A stretch of 64,000 nucleotides of DNA from Sporosarcina sp. P33 (GCF_002077155.1 NZ_CP015027.1:2024501-2088500), one strand, 5' to 3'; positions 1 through 9,566 are shown, counted from the stretch's first letter. Program-made: numbers and translations. Notes: a model not told the origin generated them from the sequence alone.

Positions 1-1
1 A

Positions 2-1336
2 CCGGACGGCTATGAAATCTGGGAGCATATTAAAGATGAAATGGATCGCCGTTTTAAAGAGACGGGTCACCGTAATGCGTACTTCCCGATGCTGATCCCT
101 GAGTCATTTTTCCAAAAAGAAAAAGATCATATCGAAGGATTTTCTCCGGAATTGCCGTGGGTAACGGAGGCGGCAGGCGAGAAGCTGGAAGAACGTCTGG
201 CACTTCGTCCGACATCTGAGACGATGATCGGCCATTTGTACGCAGACTGGATTAAAAGCTACCGTGATCTTCCGGTCCTCATTAACCAGTGGGCAAACGT
301 GTTCCGCTGGGAGAAGAAAACACTGCCGTTTATTCGGACATCGGAATTTCTATGGCAGGAAGGTCATACTGCGCATGCGGATGAAGAAGAAGCTCGCCAC
401 GAGACTATGCAGATGCTCCAGATCTATAAGGAAGTCGTAGAAGATCTGCTGGCGATTCCTGTATATGACGGTCAAAAAACACCTTCCGAGCGATTTGCCG
501 GAGCAGTTGATACATTTTCAATCGAGGCAATGATGAAAGACGGTAAAGCGGTACAGGCCGGAACTTCACATTACTTGGGCACGAAGTTTGCAGAAGCATT
601 CGATATCAAATACCTGACAAAAGAAAATAAGCATCAGTTCGTTCATACGACTTCATGGGGAACATCAACACGCCTCATCGGCTCAGTCATTATGGTGCAC
701 GGTGATGAACAAGGTCTTGTGCTGCCGCCGCGTATTGCACCGACACAAGTCGTGCTGATCCCGGTCGGACCATGGAAGAAGAATCCGGCGATCATGGAAA
801 AGCTGGACGAAATCTTTGCAGAATTGAAAGCCAAGGGAATCCGTGTCCGTCTGGATGATTCAGATCAGTCGCCAGGATTCAAGTTCAATGAATGGGAACT
901 GAAAGGTGTTCCTGTGCGTTTGGAACTCGGGCCGCGTGACCTTGATAATAATCAGGCATTGATGAAAGCGCGTGACGGCGAAGAGAAAGTGGCGGTTGAC
1001 TTGGCAGAAGCTGTTTCAAGCATTGAACAGGAGCTTGAAGCTATGCAGAAACGTTTGCTTGAAAAGGCGCGCACGTTCCGCGAAGAAAATTCGCATACGC
1101 ATATCGATACGCTGGATGAGCTGAAGAAGTTTATTGAAGACAGCGCAGCGAATGAAAAAATTCCAGGCTGGATCCTTGCCGGCTGGTGCGGTGATGATGC
1201 ATGTGAAGAGCATGTGAAGGAAGAGACGAAGTTTACGACGCGTAATATTCCTTTCGATCCGCCGGAGGAAAAGACCGCTTGTATTAATTGCGGAAAAGAA
1301 TCAAAGCATACAGTCTGGTTTGCCAGAGCGTATTAA
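2..1336 (+). CDS. proS: Prolyl-tRNA synthetase, 5' end cut by window
   Basis: Class II aminoacyl-tRNA synthetase that charges tRNA-Pro with proline in the cytoplasm. The reading frame is open from base 2, so about 30 N-terminal residues lie outside the window and 444 residues are visible. The class II motif 2 region (LRPTSETMIGHLYADWIKSY followed by VFRWEKKTLPFIRTSEF) is intact. The C-terminal tail has cysteine pairs (CGDDAC and CINC) and ends in WFARAY. These features, with no editing insertion between motifs 2 and 3, fit the short archaeal/eukaryote-like ProRS class and not the long bacterial class. A strong terminator follows directly. Identity is secure; the true start cannot be seen. Confidence 0.95.
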   Translation, partial: PDGYEIWEHIKDEMDRRFKETGHRNAYFPMLIPESFFQKEKDHIEGFSPELPWVTEAAGEKLEERLALRPTSETMIGHLYADWIKSYRDLPVLINQWANVFRWEKKTLPFIRTSEFLWQEGHTAHADEEEARHETMQMLQIYKEVVEDLLAIPVYDGQKTPSERFAGAVDTFSIEAMMKDGKAVQAGTSHYLGTKFAEAFDIKYLTKENKHQFVHTTSWGTSTRLIGSVIMVHGDEQGLVLPPRIAPTQVVLIPVGPWKKNPAIMEKLDEIFAELKAKGIRVRLDDSDQSPGFKFNEWELKGVPVRLELGPRDLDNNQALMKARDGEEKVAVDLAEAVSSIEQELEAMQKRLLEKARTFREENSHTHIDTLDELKKFIEDSAANEKIPGWILAGWCGDDACEEHVKEETKFTTRNIPFDPPEEKTACINCGKESKHTVWFARAY

Positions 1337-1340
1337 TATA

Positions 1341-1377
1341 AAAAAGGTGTCATGCATCAATGCGTGACACCTTTTTT
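1341..1377 (+). terminator. Rho-independent terminator of proS
   Basis: The hairpin GGTGTCAtGCA...TGCgTGACACC is followed by six T residues and starts 4 bases after the proS stop codon. Confidence 0.9.
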
Positions 1378-1460
1378 ATGTGGAGCGGGAGATTGAGCCG
1401 AAGCTGCGGCGGTTCCAAGCAAAAGCCGTGCCTGGCCGCGCCGCCCCCATCCGTACCCAA

Positions 1461-3653
1461 TCAATCGTCCAGCTTCAAACCTTTCAATGCATCAGCAAAT
1501 GGATTATTGATTGGCTCATCGTCGTTATTCTTCTTCAAGTACTTCTGCACATCGCGCTTGTTGACTTTCCCTTTGGAATCCTTCTCGCGACGTGCTTTGA
1601 AAGCGGACAGCTTTTCGCGGTAACCGCACTTGCATGTGAAGATTTGGCCTTCACCTTCACCGCGCAGCTCCATCTTCTTCTTACATTGCGGACAGCGTGC
1701 GTTTGTGACGCGGGACACGTTTTTACGGTGGCCGCACTCACGGTCCTGACAAACGAGCATTTTGCCGTGTTTGCCGTTCACTTCGAGCATTGGTTTCCCG
1801 CAGTCCGGACAGGACTTCGTCGAAATATTATCATGCTTGAACTTCGCTTCGCTCGTTTTGATCTCTGAAACAATTTCTTTCGTATATCCCTTCATTTCAT
1901 TAATGAATGTTTCCTTTTTCAGCTGGCCTTTTGCGATTTTCTCAAGCTTCAATTCCCACTCTGCGGTCAGCAACGGAGATTTTAATTCGTCCGGCACTAA
2001 CTCGAGCAGCTGTTTTCCTTTGTTCGTTACGTGAATATCTTTTCCGCGTTTTTCGATTAAGAAGGAATTGAACAGTTTATCGATGATGTCAGCGCGTGTT
2101 GCGACAGTGCCGAGTCCTCCTGTGGATTTCAGTGTCTCTGCAAGCTTTTTATCCTGTAAACCCATATACTTCGTCGGGTTTTCCATGGCAGATAAAAGAG
2201 TGGCTTCGTTGAAACGGGCAGGGGGCTTAGTTTGGCCTGATGTTTCTTTGATAAATTGGATACCCAGTTTGTCGCCGGCCGCCAGTTTCGGCAATAGCTG
2301 TTCTTTCGTGTCCTGTTCCGTTTCGTCTTCTTCGAATTGATTATTATAGACCTCTTTCCAGCCTGGAACTAAGATAGTTTTTCCGCGGGCTGTGAATTTT
2401 TCATCGGCTATCTTTGCATGAACAGTCAGCTGCTCATATTCGTGGGCAGGGGACAGAACGGCCAGGAACCGTTTGACGACCAGGTCGTAAATTTTGCGTT
2501 CACGGTCAGATAATTTATCGCGCAGGACAATTTCTTCTGTCGGAATAATTGCGTGATGGTCGGATACTTTACTGTCATCTACGAATGATTTATTTGCTTT
2601 GATCGGCTTTTTCAATATTTTATTTGCAAGAGAACGATATTCACCGATACCGACTGTTTTTAAGCGTTCCGGAAGTGTTGCGACAAGGTCATTGGAAAGG
2701 AAGCGCGAATCAGTCCGCGGATAAGTCAACAGCTTATGCTGTTCGTACAGTTTCTGCATAATATTGAGCGTGTCCTTTGCGGAGTAGCCGAATAATTTAT
2801 TGGCATCACGCTGTAATTCGGTCAGATCGTAAAGACCTGGAGAAAATGTCTTTTTTGCTTTCTTTTCCACGTTTTCAATGACTGCTTGCTTGCCATCTAA
2901 TTTTTTGACGACGGCTGCCAGCTTGTCACGGTCGAATGAACGTGTATCGCCGGTCTTTGCATCTTGCCACGTCAGTTTTAATTTGGAATCGGAAAGTGCT
3001 TCGATGCCGTAGAAGGTCTTTGGACGAAAAGTATTAATCTCTTCTTCACGCTGTGCAATGATAGCGACAACCGGTGTCTGTACGCGTCCGCAGTTGAGCT
3101 GCGCGTTGAATTTGGTTGTCAGTGCGCGTGTTGCGTTCAAGCCGATGTACCAGTCAGCTTCGGAGCGTGCAACGGCCGCTTCGAATAGATTTTCATAGTC
3201 TTTACCGGGCTTCAGCTTGGCGAATCCGTCTTTAATTGCTTTATCCGTAACAGATGAAATCCATAGACGTCTGATCGGTTTCTTCACCTTTGCCTTCTCA
3301 ATAATCCAGCGGGCAACGAGCTCGCCTTCACGTCCTGCGTCGGTTCCGATAATTATATCTGAAACATCCGTGCGGAGCAGCTGCGCTTTTACCGCGTTGT
3401 ATTGTTTGCCGGTTTGCTTAATAACAGTCAGTTTTAGATCTTCAGGCATCATCGGCAAATCTTCTAACTTCCATGTCTTATACTTTGTGTCGTAATTTTC
3501 AGGGTCTGCAAGTGTGACTAAGTGTCCGAGCGCCCAAGTGACAATATATTTATCGCCTTCGAGATAGCCGTTTCCTTTTTTATTACAGTTCAGCACACGG
3601 GCAATATCCCGCGCAACGGAAGGCTTCTCTGCGAGTACTACGCTTTTTTTCAT
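1461..3653 (-). CDS. topB: DNA topoisomerase III
   Basis: Type IA topoisomerase of 730 residues that passes single strands to decatenate replication and recombination intermediates. The N-terminus is a Toprim domain (SVVLAEKPSVARDIA, residues 4-18). The active-site tyrosine lies in LLTYPRTDSRFLSND. The C-terminus carries two four-cysteine zinc-ribbon segments (CPDCGKPM...CQDRECGH and CPQCKKKM...CKCG), usual for Bacillales TopB. The ATG at 3653 is preceded by AAAAGGAGC at good spacing. It converges on proS. Length and all landmarks are normal. Confidence 0.96.
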   Translation of the reverse strand: MKKSVVLAEKPSVARDIARVLNCNKKGNGYLEGDKYIVTWALGHLVTLADPENYDTKYKTWKLEDLPMMPEDLKLTVIKQTGKQYNAVKAQLLRTDVSDIIIGTDAGREGELVARWIIEKAKVKKPIRRLWISSVTDKAIKDGFAKLKPGKDYENLFEAAVARSEADWYIGLNATRALTTKFNAQLNCGRVQTPVVAIIAQREEEINTFRPKTFYGIEALSDSKLKLTWQDAKTGDTRSFDRDKLAAVVKKLDGKQAVIENVEKKAKKTFSPGLYDLTELQRDANKLFGYSAKDTLNIMQKLYEQHKLLTYPRTDSRFLSNDLVATLPERLKTVGIGEYRSLANKILKKPIKANKSFVDDSKVSDHHAIIPTEEIVLRDKLSDRERKIYDLVVKRFLAVLSPAHEYEQLTVHAKIADEKFTARGKTILVPGWKEVYNNQFEEDETEQDTKEQLLPKLAAGDKLGIQFIKETSGQTKPPARFNEATLLSAMENPTKYMGLQDKKLAETLKSTGGLGTVATRADIIDKLFNSFLIEKRGKDIHVTNKGKQLLELVPDELKSPLLTAEWELKLEKIAKGQLKKETFINEMKGYTKEIVSEIKTSEAKFKHDNISTKSCPDCGKPMLEVNGKHGKMLVCQDRECGHRKNVSRVTNARCPQCKKKMELRGEGEGQIFTCKCGYREKLSAFKARREKDSKGKVNKRDVQKYLKKNNDDEPINNPFADALKGLKLDD

Positions 3654-3963
3654 AGAATAAGCTCCTTTTTATATACATATCAAAAAACTCCTCGAAGCAA
3701 ATAAGGTGTTGGATGGCCTTATGCTGTCTGAAGGAGCTGGTAGTAAAAAGTGTAAACTAGCCGGGCTGTTTCGTCAATTAAGACAGATGCTGCCGGCATA
3801 CTGTGAAAGACCTCCAGCCTGCAGATTTCACGGCAATTATGATACTGGACAACCAAAAGGGCAATACGATTTCATTTGGAATCCTGCAGGAAGTGAAAAA
3901 ACGCGACGGATTGCATACTTTTTTTGTATACTGGGAATAATACCTAAGAAACGGGGGATTTCA
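3654..3963. other. Intergenic region between topB and yqeY
   Basis: This 310-bp stretch separates the divergent topB and yqeY genes. The yqeY frame stays open upstream to about 3706, but that extension does not resemble the family, contains no ribosome binding site, and is read as non-coding. TATACT at 3927-3932 could be a -10 element for yqeY, but no matching -35 is seen at 16-18 bp. No RNA structure was recognised. Confidence 0.5.
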
Positions 3964-4401
3964 ATGTCAGAGTTAAAAGATCGTTTAATGGCGGATATAA
4001 AGACAGCGATGAAAGAAAAAGACACAATGAAAAAAGGTGTCATCAATTTATTGCGTGCAGGTCTGCAGAATGAATCGCTTGAATTGAAGCGTGAACTGAC
4101 GCAGGAAGAGGAAATTAAAATTGTTCAGCGTGAGCTAAAGCAAACAAAGCAATCTCTTGAGGAAGGACAGAAAGCAAATCGCGAAGATATCGTTGAAGCA
4201 GAAAAGGCGAAGATCACGATTATCGAATCGTACTTGCCGAAGCAGATGAATACAGAAGAAGTGAAAGAACTGATTGCTTCATTGGGCATTTCAAAAGATG
4301 CGCCGATGGGTCAGACAATCGGTACAGTGATGAAAGAAGTGGCAGGCCGTGCGGAAGGTAAGACAGTATCGCAGGCAGTCAAAGAGTATTTGCAAGGTTG
4401 A
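3964..4401 (+). CDS. yqeY: GatB/YqeY domain protein
   Basis: Cytosolic protein of 145 residues made of the YqeY domain, which is homologous to the tRNA-binding tail of GatB. Its exact role is not settled; an effect on tRNA-dependent amidation is only inferred from the domain. The start MSELKDRLMADIKTAMK, the central helical region and the conserved end (PMGQTIGTVMKEVAGRAEGK) are typical, and the length matches the family. The ATG at 3964 follows a purine-rich stretch (AAACGGGGGA). A strong terminator ends the gene. Confidence 0.92.
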   Translation: MSELKDRLMADIKTAMKEKDTMKKGVINLLRAGLQNESLELKRELTQEEEIKIVQRELKQTKQSLEEGQKANREDIVEAEKAKITIIESYLPKQMNTEEVKELIASLGISKDAPMGQTIGTVMKEVAGRAEGKTVSQAVKEYLQG

Positions 4402-4408
4402 TGCGACG

Positions 4409-4456
4409 AAAAGGGATGCTCCGGAAGTGATAACACTTCTGTGGGCATCCCTTTTT
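4409..4456. terminator. Bidirectional terminator between yqeY and the lipoprotein gene
   Basis: Long hairpin AAAAGGGATGC...GGCATCCCTTTTT with an inner GGAAGTG/CACTTC stem. Runs of A and T on both sides allow it to serve the two convergent genes. Confidence 0.88.
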
Positions 4457-4484
4457 GTATGCAGTTTTAGCTGTTGCGCCCTGT

Positions 4485-5087
4485 TTATTTCTCAAACGAA
4501 GCCCGCAGGATATAGACAACCTCATATTCCTTCAGTTCATCCAAATAGCCTTCCTTTTGCTCATAAAAGTCGGCGGATAATGCGCTAGTTGAAACTCCTT
4601 GTAGTGCCGATGTGTAAATGATGCCGGCCAGCAGCATATCATCGGAGAGAAGCAAACCTTGTTGCGGATTGGTATTCCACAATGTCGCCATGTCTCCCAT
4701 ATTCTCCAATGCTTCCTGATTGCTGATGCTCACAGTACCATTTGTGTCACTTACACTTGCGGATAATAGTAATTCCTCCTCAAGTGTTTTAGTAACCGTC
4801 ATCACGATACTGCCCTTCGTTGATTCACCAGGCAGCGGTGAAGTCAATTGGCTGATCGGCTCTGCCACTTTCCTGCCTTTTTCATATTTCTCTACCCATA
4901 ATGAGATGCCGGTATAGTTTTGATCGGTTGTATAATCGAAGACAAACGCTGTATCGGCAGCCGTTTCAAGGATCTGTGTTTCACGCGCTGTCAGTTCTGG
5001 GATTGTCAGTTTATTCGTGTCAGTTGCTGCACAGGCACTGAGAAATAACAGACAGCTGAGGGTTAGTATACTTATCCATTTTTTCAT
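4485..5087 (-). CDS. Putative lipoprotein, unknown function
   Basis: A 200-residue predicted lipoprotein: MKKW followed by a hydrophobic stretch and the lipobox LSAC (Cys19), so it should be anchored to the outer face of the membrane after signal peptidase II cleavage. The mature part is a soluble mixed domain with no motif I recognise and no obvious repeats. AGGAGGCG lies 6 bases before the ATG. It stands alone, converging on yqeY. The export and lipidation call is firm; no function is proposed. Confidence 0.85.
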   Translation of the reverse strand: MKKWISILTLSCLLFLSACAATDTNKLTIPELTARETQILETAADTAFVFDYTTDQNYTGISLWVEKYEKGRKVAEPISQLTSPLPGESTKGSIVMTVTKTLEEELLLSASVSDTNGTVSISNQEALENMGDMATLWNTNPQQGLLLSDDMLLAGIIYTSALQGVSTSALSADFYEQKEGYLDELKEYEVVYILRASFEK

Positions 5088-5636
5088 CGCACACGCCTCC
5101 TGGCATATATTCTTATTATAGCACTTTACTGAACTGTCTGAACTGTTTGGGGTGAAAATACCTTGTACTATACGTTCATAACCGCTGAGAAAAGAAAGGC
5201 AGTCATTATGATGAAAAACACGGTGTCAGAAAGTGAATAGCGATTATACATTCGGTGTATTATATAAAGAAAACTTTTTGGGAAAATGATTCTTGGACCA
5301 ATAGATCCGGCGTGTGCATAATATGAAAACTTTCCTGAAATAGAGCCGGCATTCATTACTTCCACGATCATCTGTCAGTCGCTGTTTATTAGCAATGAGG
5401 AACCGAAAACGTAATTACTGCAGCTGAATAAATAGGGCATAAAAGATAGCGGAAAACTGCGAAATAAATTGTTGCATTATGAATTTAGCACATAAAGAAA
5501 TTCGTATACCTTGTTAAAAAGTAATGAATATATAAATAAAACTTTACTATTTAATAAAACGTGATAAACTAGATAGAGAACTGCCAGCTTACTTGCTTAC
5601 AGGAAGCTTGGAAAATGACAAAATGGAGTGGTAATT
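5088..5636. other. Gene-free AT-rich interval
   Basis: About 550 bp between the divergent lipoprotein and acyl-CoA dehydrogenase-like genes. Short frames inside it lack ribosome binding sites and have unnatural composition. The last 130 bp are very AT-rich and probably hold the promoter of the downstream gene; TTTACT (5543-5548) and TAAACT (5565-5570), 16 bp apart, are a weak candidate. Nothing else was recognised. Confidence 0.4.
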
Positions 5637-6869
5637 TTGGTAAAAAGTGCTATTATGGAGAAAGAAAAACAACAAGAAGGAATCATGCAAATTCCTGAAT
5701 GGTGGACTTGTCCAGAAGGGCATGAAGAATTACAAAAAGCTGCACATGCGTTAGGCGAGAAAGAATTGCTGCCGCGTGCACTTATTTCCGATCAACAGAG
5801 AAAATATCCGCGTGAAAGTTTACGTGAAGTTGCGAAAGCTGGTTATTCAGCTGTTACCATCCCTGTCGAGGCGGGTGGTCTGAAAGATGGATTCACAGCA
5901 TTCGCGGTCCTTTCGGAAAGTTTTGCGCATTACTGCCCGTCTACAACGATGTGCTGGGTAATGCATATGACGACAGCCCACACAATTTACGAGGCAGGAA
6001 CAGAAGAACAGCGTCAGCGTTTGCTGCCGCGATTGCGTGAAGGGCAAGTCGGCGGTCTGGCATTCAGTGAAAGAGCAACCGGCGGACATTTCTGGAATAT
6101 CGGCAGTGAAGCGAAACGAAATGCAAACGGTTACTTGCTGAATGCAGAAAAATCATTCGTTACAAGCGGCGGAGAGGCAGACTTTTATTTAGTCGCAACG
6201 ACTTCACCCGAAACGGAAGATCTGGATAACCTGATGTTTTTATTAGTGGAAAATGATCAGAAAGGCGTAGAAGCATTCCCGTTCGATGCAATGGGCTTAC
6301 GTGGAAATGCCAGCGGTCCGATGAGTTTCAAAGACGTACAGGTAGCGCTTGAAAACCGTATCGGCGGAGAAGGCGGTATGGGATATTTTAACGACAATAC
6401 GATTGACCCTCTGTTCTTGCTTGGTTCGGCAGCTTGCTGGGTAGGAATTGCACAGGGTGCTTTGAATATGGCAACAGAAGGCGCAAAACGCAGAGTTCAT
6501 GCAGACACAGGATCTTCTGTGACAGACTATCAAGTCATTCGCCATGAACTGGCAAAGGCGCAGATCAAAATCGACAGTGTTCGCAGTATGTTGTACCGTA
6601 CAGCAGAAGCGATGGATCGCTGCAGTAAAGAAGGCAAGGAATTATCGGATTGTCTGTATCCTTTATGGCAGTTAAAAACGCTTGCAGCGGATATGGTGAT
6701 CGACGTGACCAACTCAGCATTGCAGGTGTCCGGAGGCCGAGGGTATATGACAGGCCAGGTGGAGAAGTTTGTGCGCGACGGACGTGCCGGCGCTATCATG
6801 GGGCCGACAAATGAAGTCTTGCGTGAGTGGATCGGCCGTACGATGATCGAAGTTCCATGGATGGATTAA
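5637..6869 (+). CDS. Acyl-CoA dehydrogenase family flavoprotein, catalytic glutamate absent
   Basis: A 410-residue member of the acyl-CoA dehydrogenase fold, expected to bind FAD. Recognisable landmarks are GGLAFSERATGG in the middle beta domain and LQVSGGRGYMTG...VEKFVRDGRAG near the C-terminus. Where classical enzymes carry the base in a YEGT motif, this protein has MGPTNEVL, so the catalytic Glu is Gly. The alternative helix G position also lacks an acidic residue. It may be a flavin monooxygenase, oxidase or other ACAD-fold enzyme instead of a beta-oxidation dehydrogenase. The TTG at 5637 is chosen because GGAGTGG sits 5-8 bases before it; an upstream in-frame GTG overlaps that site. The gene stands alone. 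Confidence 0.85.
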   Translation: MVKSAIMEKEKQQEGIMQIPEWWTCPEGHEELQKAAHALGEKELLPRALISDQQRKYPRESLREVAKAGYSAVTIPVEAGGLKDGFTAFAVLSESFAHYCPSTTMCWVMHMTTAHTIYEAGTEEQRQRLLPRLREGQVGGLAFSERATGGHFWNIGSEAKRNANGYLLNAEKSFVTSGGEADFYLVATTSPETEDLDNLMFLLVENDQKGVEAFPFDAMGLRGNASGPMSFKDVQVALENRIGGEGGMGYFNDNTIDPLFLLGSAACWVGIAQGALNMATEGAKRRVHADTGSSVTDYQVIRHELAKAQIKIDSVRSMLYRTAEAMDRCSKEGKELSDCLYPLWQLKTLAADMVIDVTNSALQVSGGRGYMTGQVEKFVRDGRAGAIMGPTNEVLREWIGRTMIEVPWMD

Positions 6870-6880
6870 TTAAATAAAAT

Positions 6881-6924
6881 CAAAACAGTCACCGGCGGAG
6901 AATTCTGCCAGTGACTGTTTTTGG
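6881..6924. terminator. Terminator after the ACAD-like gene
   Basis: The hairpin AAAACAGTCAC...GTGACTGTTTTT lies 11 bases after the stop codon. The flanking A and T runs suggest it can also serve the convergent importer operon. Confidence 0.88.
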
Positions 6925-7006
6925 TTTTGACGGATTCTACATGTCATGCCGTCTTCGCAAATCTAACGCTGCCAGACTTATGACACACTTTCTGTTCAGT
7001 TTATAA

Positions 7007-8524
7007 TCACTTCAGCAATCCTTGTTCTCTTAAGAAGGTTTCTGCCACAGCTCTTGCCTTTTTACCTTCCGCATTGACTTGATAATTCATTTCGCGCATC
7101 TCATCATCCGTTATGATGCCGGCAAGGGTATTCAGTGCATCTTCCAGCTCCGGATATTTCTTAAGTGTCTCTTTGCGCAGAAGCGGCGCTCCCTGGTAAG
7201 GAGGGAACAGTTCCTTGTCGTCCTCAAGAACCGTCAACTCAAACTCGCGCAGCTCACTGTCTGTGGAGTAGGCATCCATCAAGTTGATTTCATTCGTTTC
7301 GATTGCTTGGTAGCGCAATTTTGGCTCCATTGTCTGAACGGAAGGGAACGTGATGCCGTACAGTTTTTGAATGCCAAGATAGCCATCTTCGCGGTCGTTG
7401 AATTCCAGTGTAAAGCCGGCCTTTACAGCCTTTTCAACAGATGCCAGATCGGATATTGTTTTCAGGTTATACTGCTCCTGAAACGCTTTAGAGACAGCCA
7501 GCGTGTACGTGTTGTTGAACGACATCGGTGTCAGGAAAGCAAGATCGAATTGTTCCTCCAGACCTTTTCTTGCTTGCTCATATACTTCGTCACGATCATT
7601 GCTGACAGCTTCTTCTTTTAGAAATTCTGAAATAGCCGTTCCTGTAAACTCCGGATATAAATCAATGCTTCCTGCCTGCAGCGCATTGAAGACAAATGAA
7701 GTCTTACCAAGCCCCGGCTTTAATTCGACAGTTATATCCGTTTGATCTTCAATCAGCAGTTTGTACATATTAATAAGAATTTCAGGTTCAGCGCCAAGTT
7801 TCGCGCCAATTACAAGTTCATTTTTGGCATTTCCATTGAGGAAAGGTGCCGCAATCATTAAAACGGCTGCAATAATGAAGATGGTAAACGCTGCAATGGC
7901 TTTTCTAAATGAAAGGCCTTCAAACTTTTTCAGCAGAAAATCAAAAAACAGCGCAAGCAGTGCAGCTGGAATGGCGCCAAGTACGATCAGGGAGGGGTTA
8001 TTTCGGTCGATTCCGAGCAATATTAAATCTCCGAGACCGCCAGCACCGATCAGTGCGGCAAGCGTTGCGGTGCCGACAATCAGTACCATCGATGTGCGAA
8101 TTCCCGCCATAATGACAGGCATCGCAAGCGGCAACTCCACTTTTATCAGGCGTTTTCGCGTATTCATCCCCATTGCTGTCGCCGCTTCGCGTAATGAAGG
8201 GTCGACTTCTTTGATGCCGGTATACGTATTGCGCAGAATCGGCAATAATGCATAGGCGACTAATGCTATGATAGCGGGCACCTTTCCGATGCCAAACAGA
8301 GGAATCAGAAGACCAAGCAGCGCCAGAGAAGGAATTGTCTGCAATACGGCACTGACACCGATGACAGATTCCGCTATTTTTCGCCGGTTGGATAAATAAA
8401 TTCCGAGAGGTATAGCAATTAATACTGCGAACAGTAAGGAAATCAGGGAAATTTGTATGTGCTCAATCAGTGCTTCAAGCAATTGACCGCGCCGGTCTTG
8501 GAAAACGTGCAGGAAATTATTCAT
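7007..8524 (-). CDS. opuFB: OpuF-type osmoprotectant importer: permease fused to substrate-binding domain
   Basis: A 505-residue fusion. Residues about 15-230 form an ABC permease with several membrane helices and the conserved cytoplasmic loop LREAATAMGMNTRKRLIKVELP (EAA-type; split here as LREAATAMGMNTRK, RLIKVELP). After the last helix (about 205-230), residues 235-505 form an extracellular glycine betaine/choline/carnitine-type binding domain (ELVIGAKLGAEPEILINMYK onwards). This architecture matches the OpuF family described in Bacillus. Substrate is not proved from sequence. The ATG at 8524 overlaps the end of the ATPase gene and has GGGAGG upstream, so the two genes are translationally linked. 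Confidence 0.9.
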   Translation of the reverse strand: MNNFLHVFQDRRGQLLEALIEHIQISLISLLFAVLIAIPLGIYLSNRRKIAESVIGVSAVLQTIPSLALLGLLIPLFGIGKVPAIIALVAYALLPILRNTYTGIKEVDPSLREAATAMGMNTRKRLIKVELPLAMPVIMAGIRTSMVLIVGTATLAALIGAGGLGDLILLGIDRNNPSLIVLGAIPAALLALFFDFLLKKFEGLSFRKAIAAFTIFIIAAVLMIAAPFLNGNAKNELVIGAKLGAEPEILINMYKLLIEDQTDITVELKPGLGKTSFVFNALQAGSIDLYPEFTGTAISEFLKEEAVSNDRDEVYEQARKGLEEQFDLAFLTPMSFNNTYTLAVSKAFQEQYNLKTISDLASVEKAVKAGFTLEFNDREDGYLGIQKLYGITFPSVQTMEPKLRYQAIETNEINLMDAYSTDSELREFELTVLEDDKELFPPYQGAPLLRKETLKKYPELEDALNTLAGIITDDEMREMNYQVNAEGKKARAVAETFLREQGLLK

Positions 8525-9467
8525 CGGACAGTCCTCCCTTCACTGTCTGTTCTGCCAGGAAACGGAGAATCCCTTTTCGGGTAATCATACCGACCACTTG
8601 CCCGTCCTGTTTGATGGCCACCTGTTCTTCAGAAGCTAAGAACTGCAGCAGAGGCCCCCATTCAGAATCAAACGGAATTGCAAAGGCCAGGGACAGGTCA
8701 TCCGGTATATCCTCGATGTGATCGGCAATTGAGAACGTTCGTGCAGCCGCAGACGCAGTAAATTCCCGGACGAAAGGTGAAGCCGGATGCGTCAGAATTT
8801 CCTGTGGTGCAGCTATTTGTTCTATTTTGCCTTCATTCATAATACACACACGGTCACCTAACTTGAATGCTTCTTGTAAGTCATGGGTAACAAATACGAT
8901 AGTTTTTTGAATTCTTTGCTGTAAATCCAGCAGGTCATCTTGAAGTTTCGACCGGCTGATCGGATCCAGCGCACTGAAAGGCTCATCCATTAATAAAATT
9001 TCAGGATCTGCGGCAAGTGCGCGTACGACCCCGACCCGCTGCTGCTGCCCTCCAGATAATTCGTGTGGTTTCCGTTTGCGGTAGACCGCTGGATCCAGTC
9101 CGGCCATCTCTAATAGTTCGGTTACACGTTCCTTAATCCGCTTCTTCTTCCAGCCGATCAGTTCCGGAACGACTGCAATGTTTTCTTCAATCGTCATATG
9201 CGGAAATAAAGCAATCTGCTGCAGTACGTAGCCGATTTGCCAGCGAAGCTCATGAATCGGATAGTCGCTGATACGCTTGTCGTCCAGCCAAATCGTTCCT
9301 TTTGTCAGGGGAATTAACCGGTTAATCATTTTTAGTGTCGTTGTTTTCCCGCAACCGCTCGGCCCGACCAATACGAGGAACTCTCCGCGCTTAATTTCTA
9401 AGTTTACAGATTCCACGACTAAACGTGACATATCATAACTTTTCGAAACTTCTTCAAATCGAATCAT
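8517..9467 (-). CDS. opuFA: OpuF-type osmoprotectant importer ATPase
   Basis: Cytoplasmic ABC ATPase of 316 residues that should power the fused permease encoded just downstream. It has Walker A GPSGCGKTTTLKMI, signature LSGGQQQR and Walker B ILLMDEP. The C-terminal 70 residues end in QVVGMITRKGILRFL, which resembles one CBS-type motif and may have a regulatory role in osmotic control. The second ATG (9467) is preferred: GAGGAGGG is 6 bases upstream of it, while the ATG at 9473 abuts that site. It overlaps the next gene by 8 bases. Proposed uptake of compatible solutes follows from the family. Confidence 0.92.
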   Translation of the reverse strand: MIRFEEVSKSYDMSRLVVESVNLEIKRGEFLVLVGPSGCGKTTTLKMINRLIPLTKGTIWLDDKRISDYPIHELRWQIGYVLQQIALFPHMTIEENIAVVPELIGWKKKRIKERVTELLEMAGLDPAVYRKRKPHELSGGQQQRVGVVRALAADPEILLMDEPFSALDPISRSKLQDDLLDLQQRIQKTIVFVTHDLQEAFKLGDRVCIMNEGKIEQIAAPQEILTHPASPFVREFTASAAARTFSIADHIEDIPDDLSLAFAIPFDSEWGPLLQFLASEEQVAIKQDGQVVGMITRKGILRFLAEQTVKGGLSDE

Positions 9468-9566
9468 TAACATCCCTCCTCATTATTATGATTTTTACAT
9501 ATCGGCAGAAAAATAGGAAATCATAACCTCTTTGACTGCTAAGAAAAACGAATGACGTGAAATATG

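Noticed and set aside
1380-1868. 162-codon plus-strand frame
   Set aside because: It is antisense to topB, which is complete and typical.
3706-3963. N-terminal extension of YqeY
   Set aside because: The family begins at the ATG at 3964; the upstream frame has no similarity or ribosome binding site.
5168-5371. 67-codon minus-strand frame with a hydrophobic end
   Set aside because: No ribosome binding site and no natural composition in its first half.
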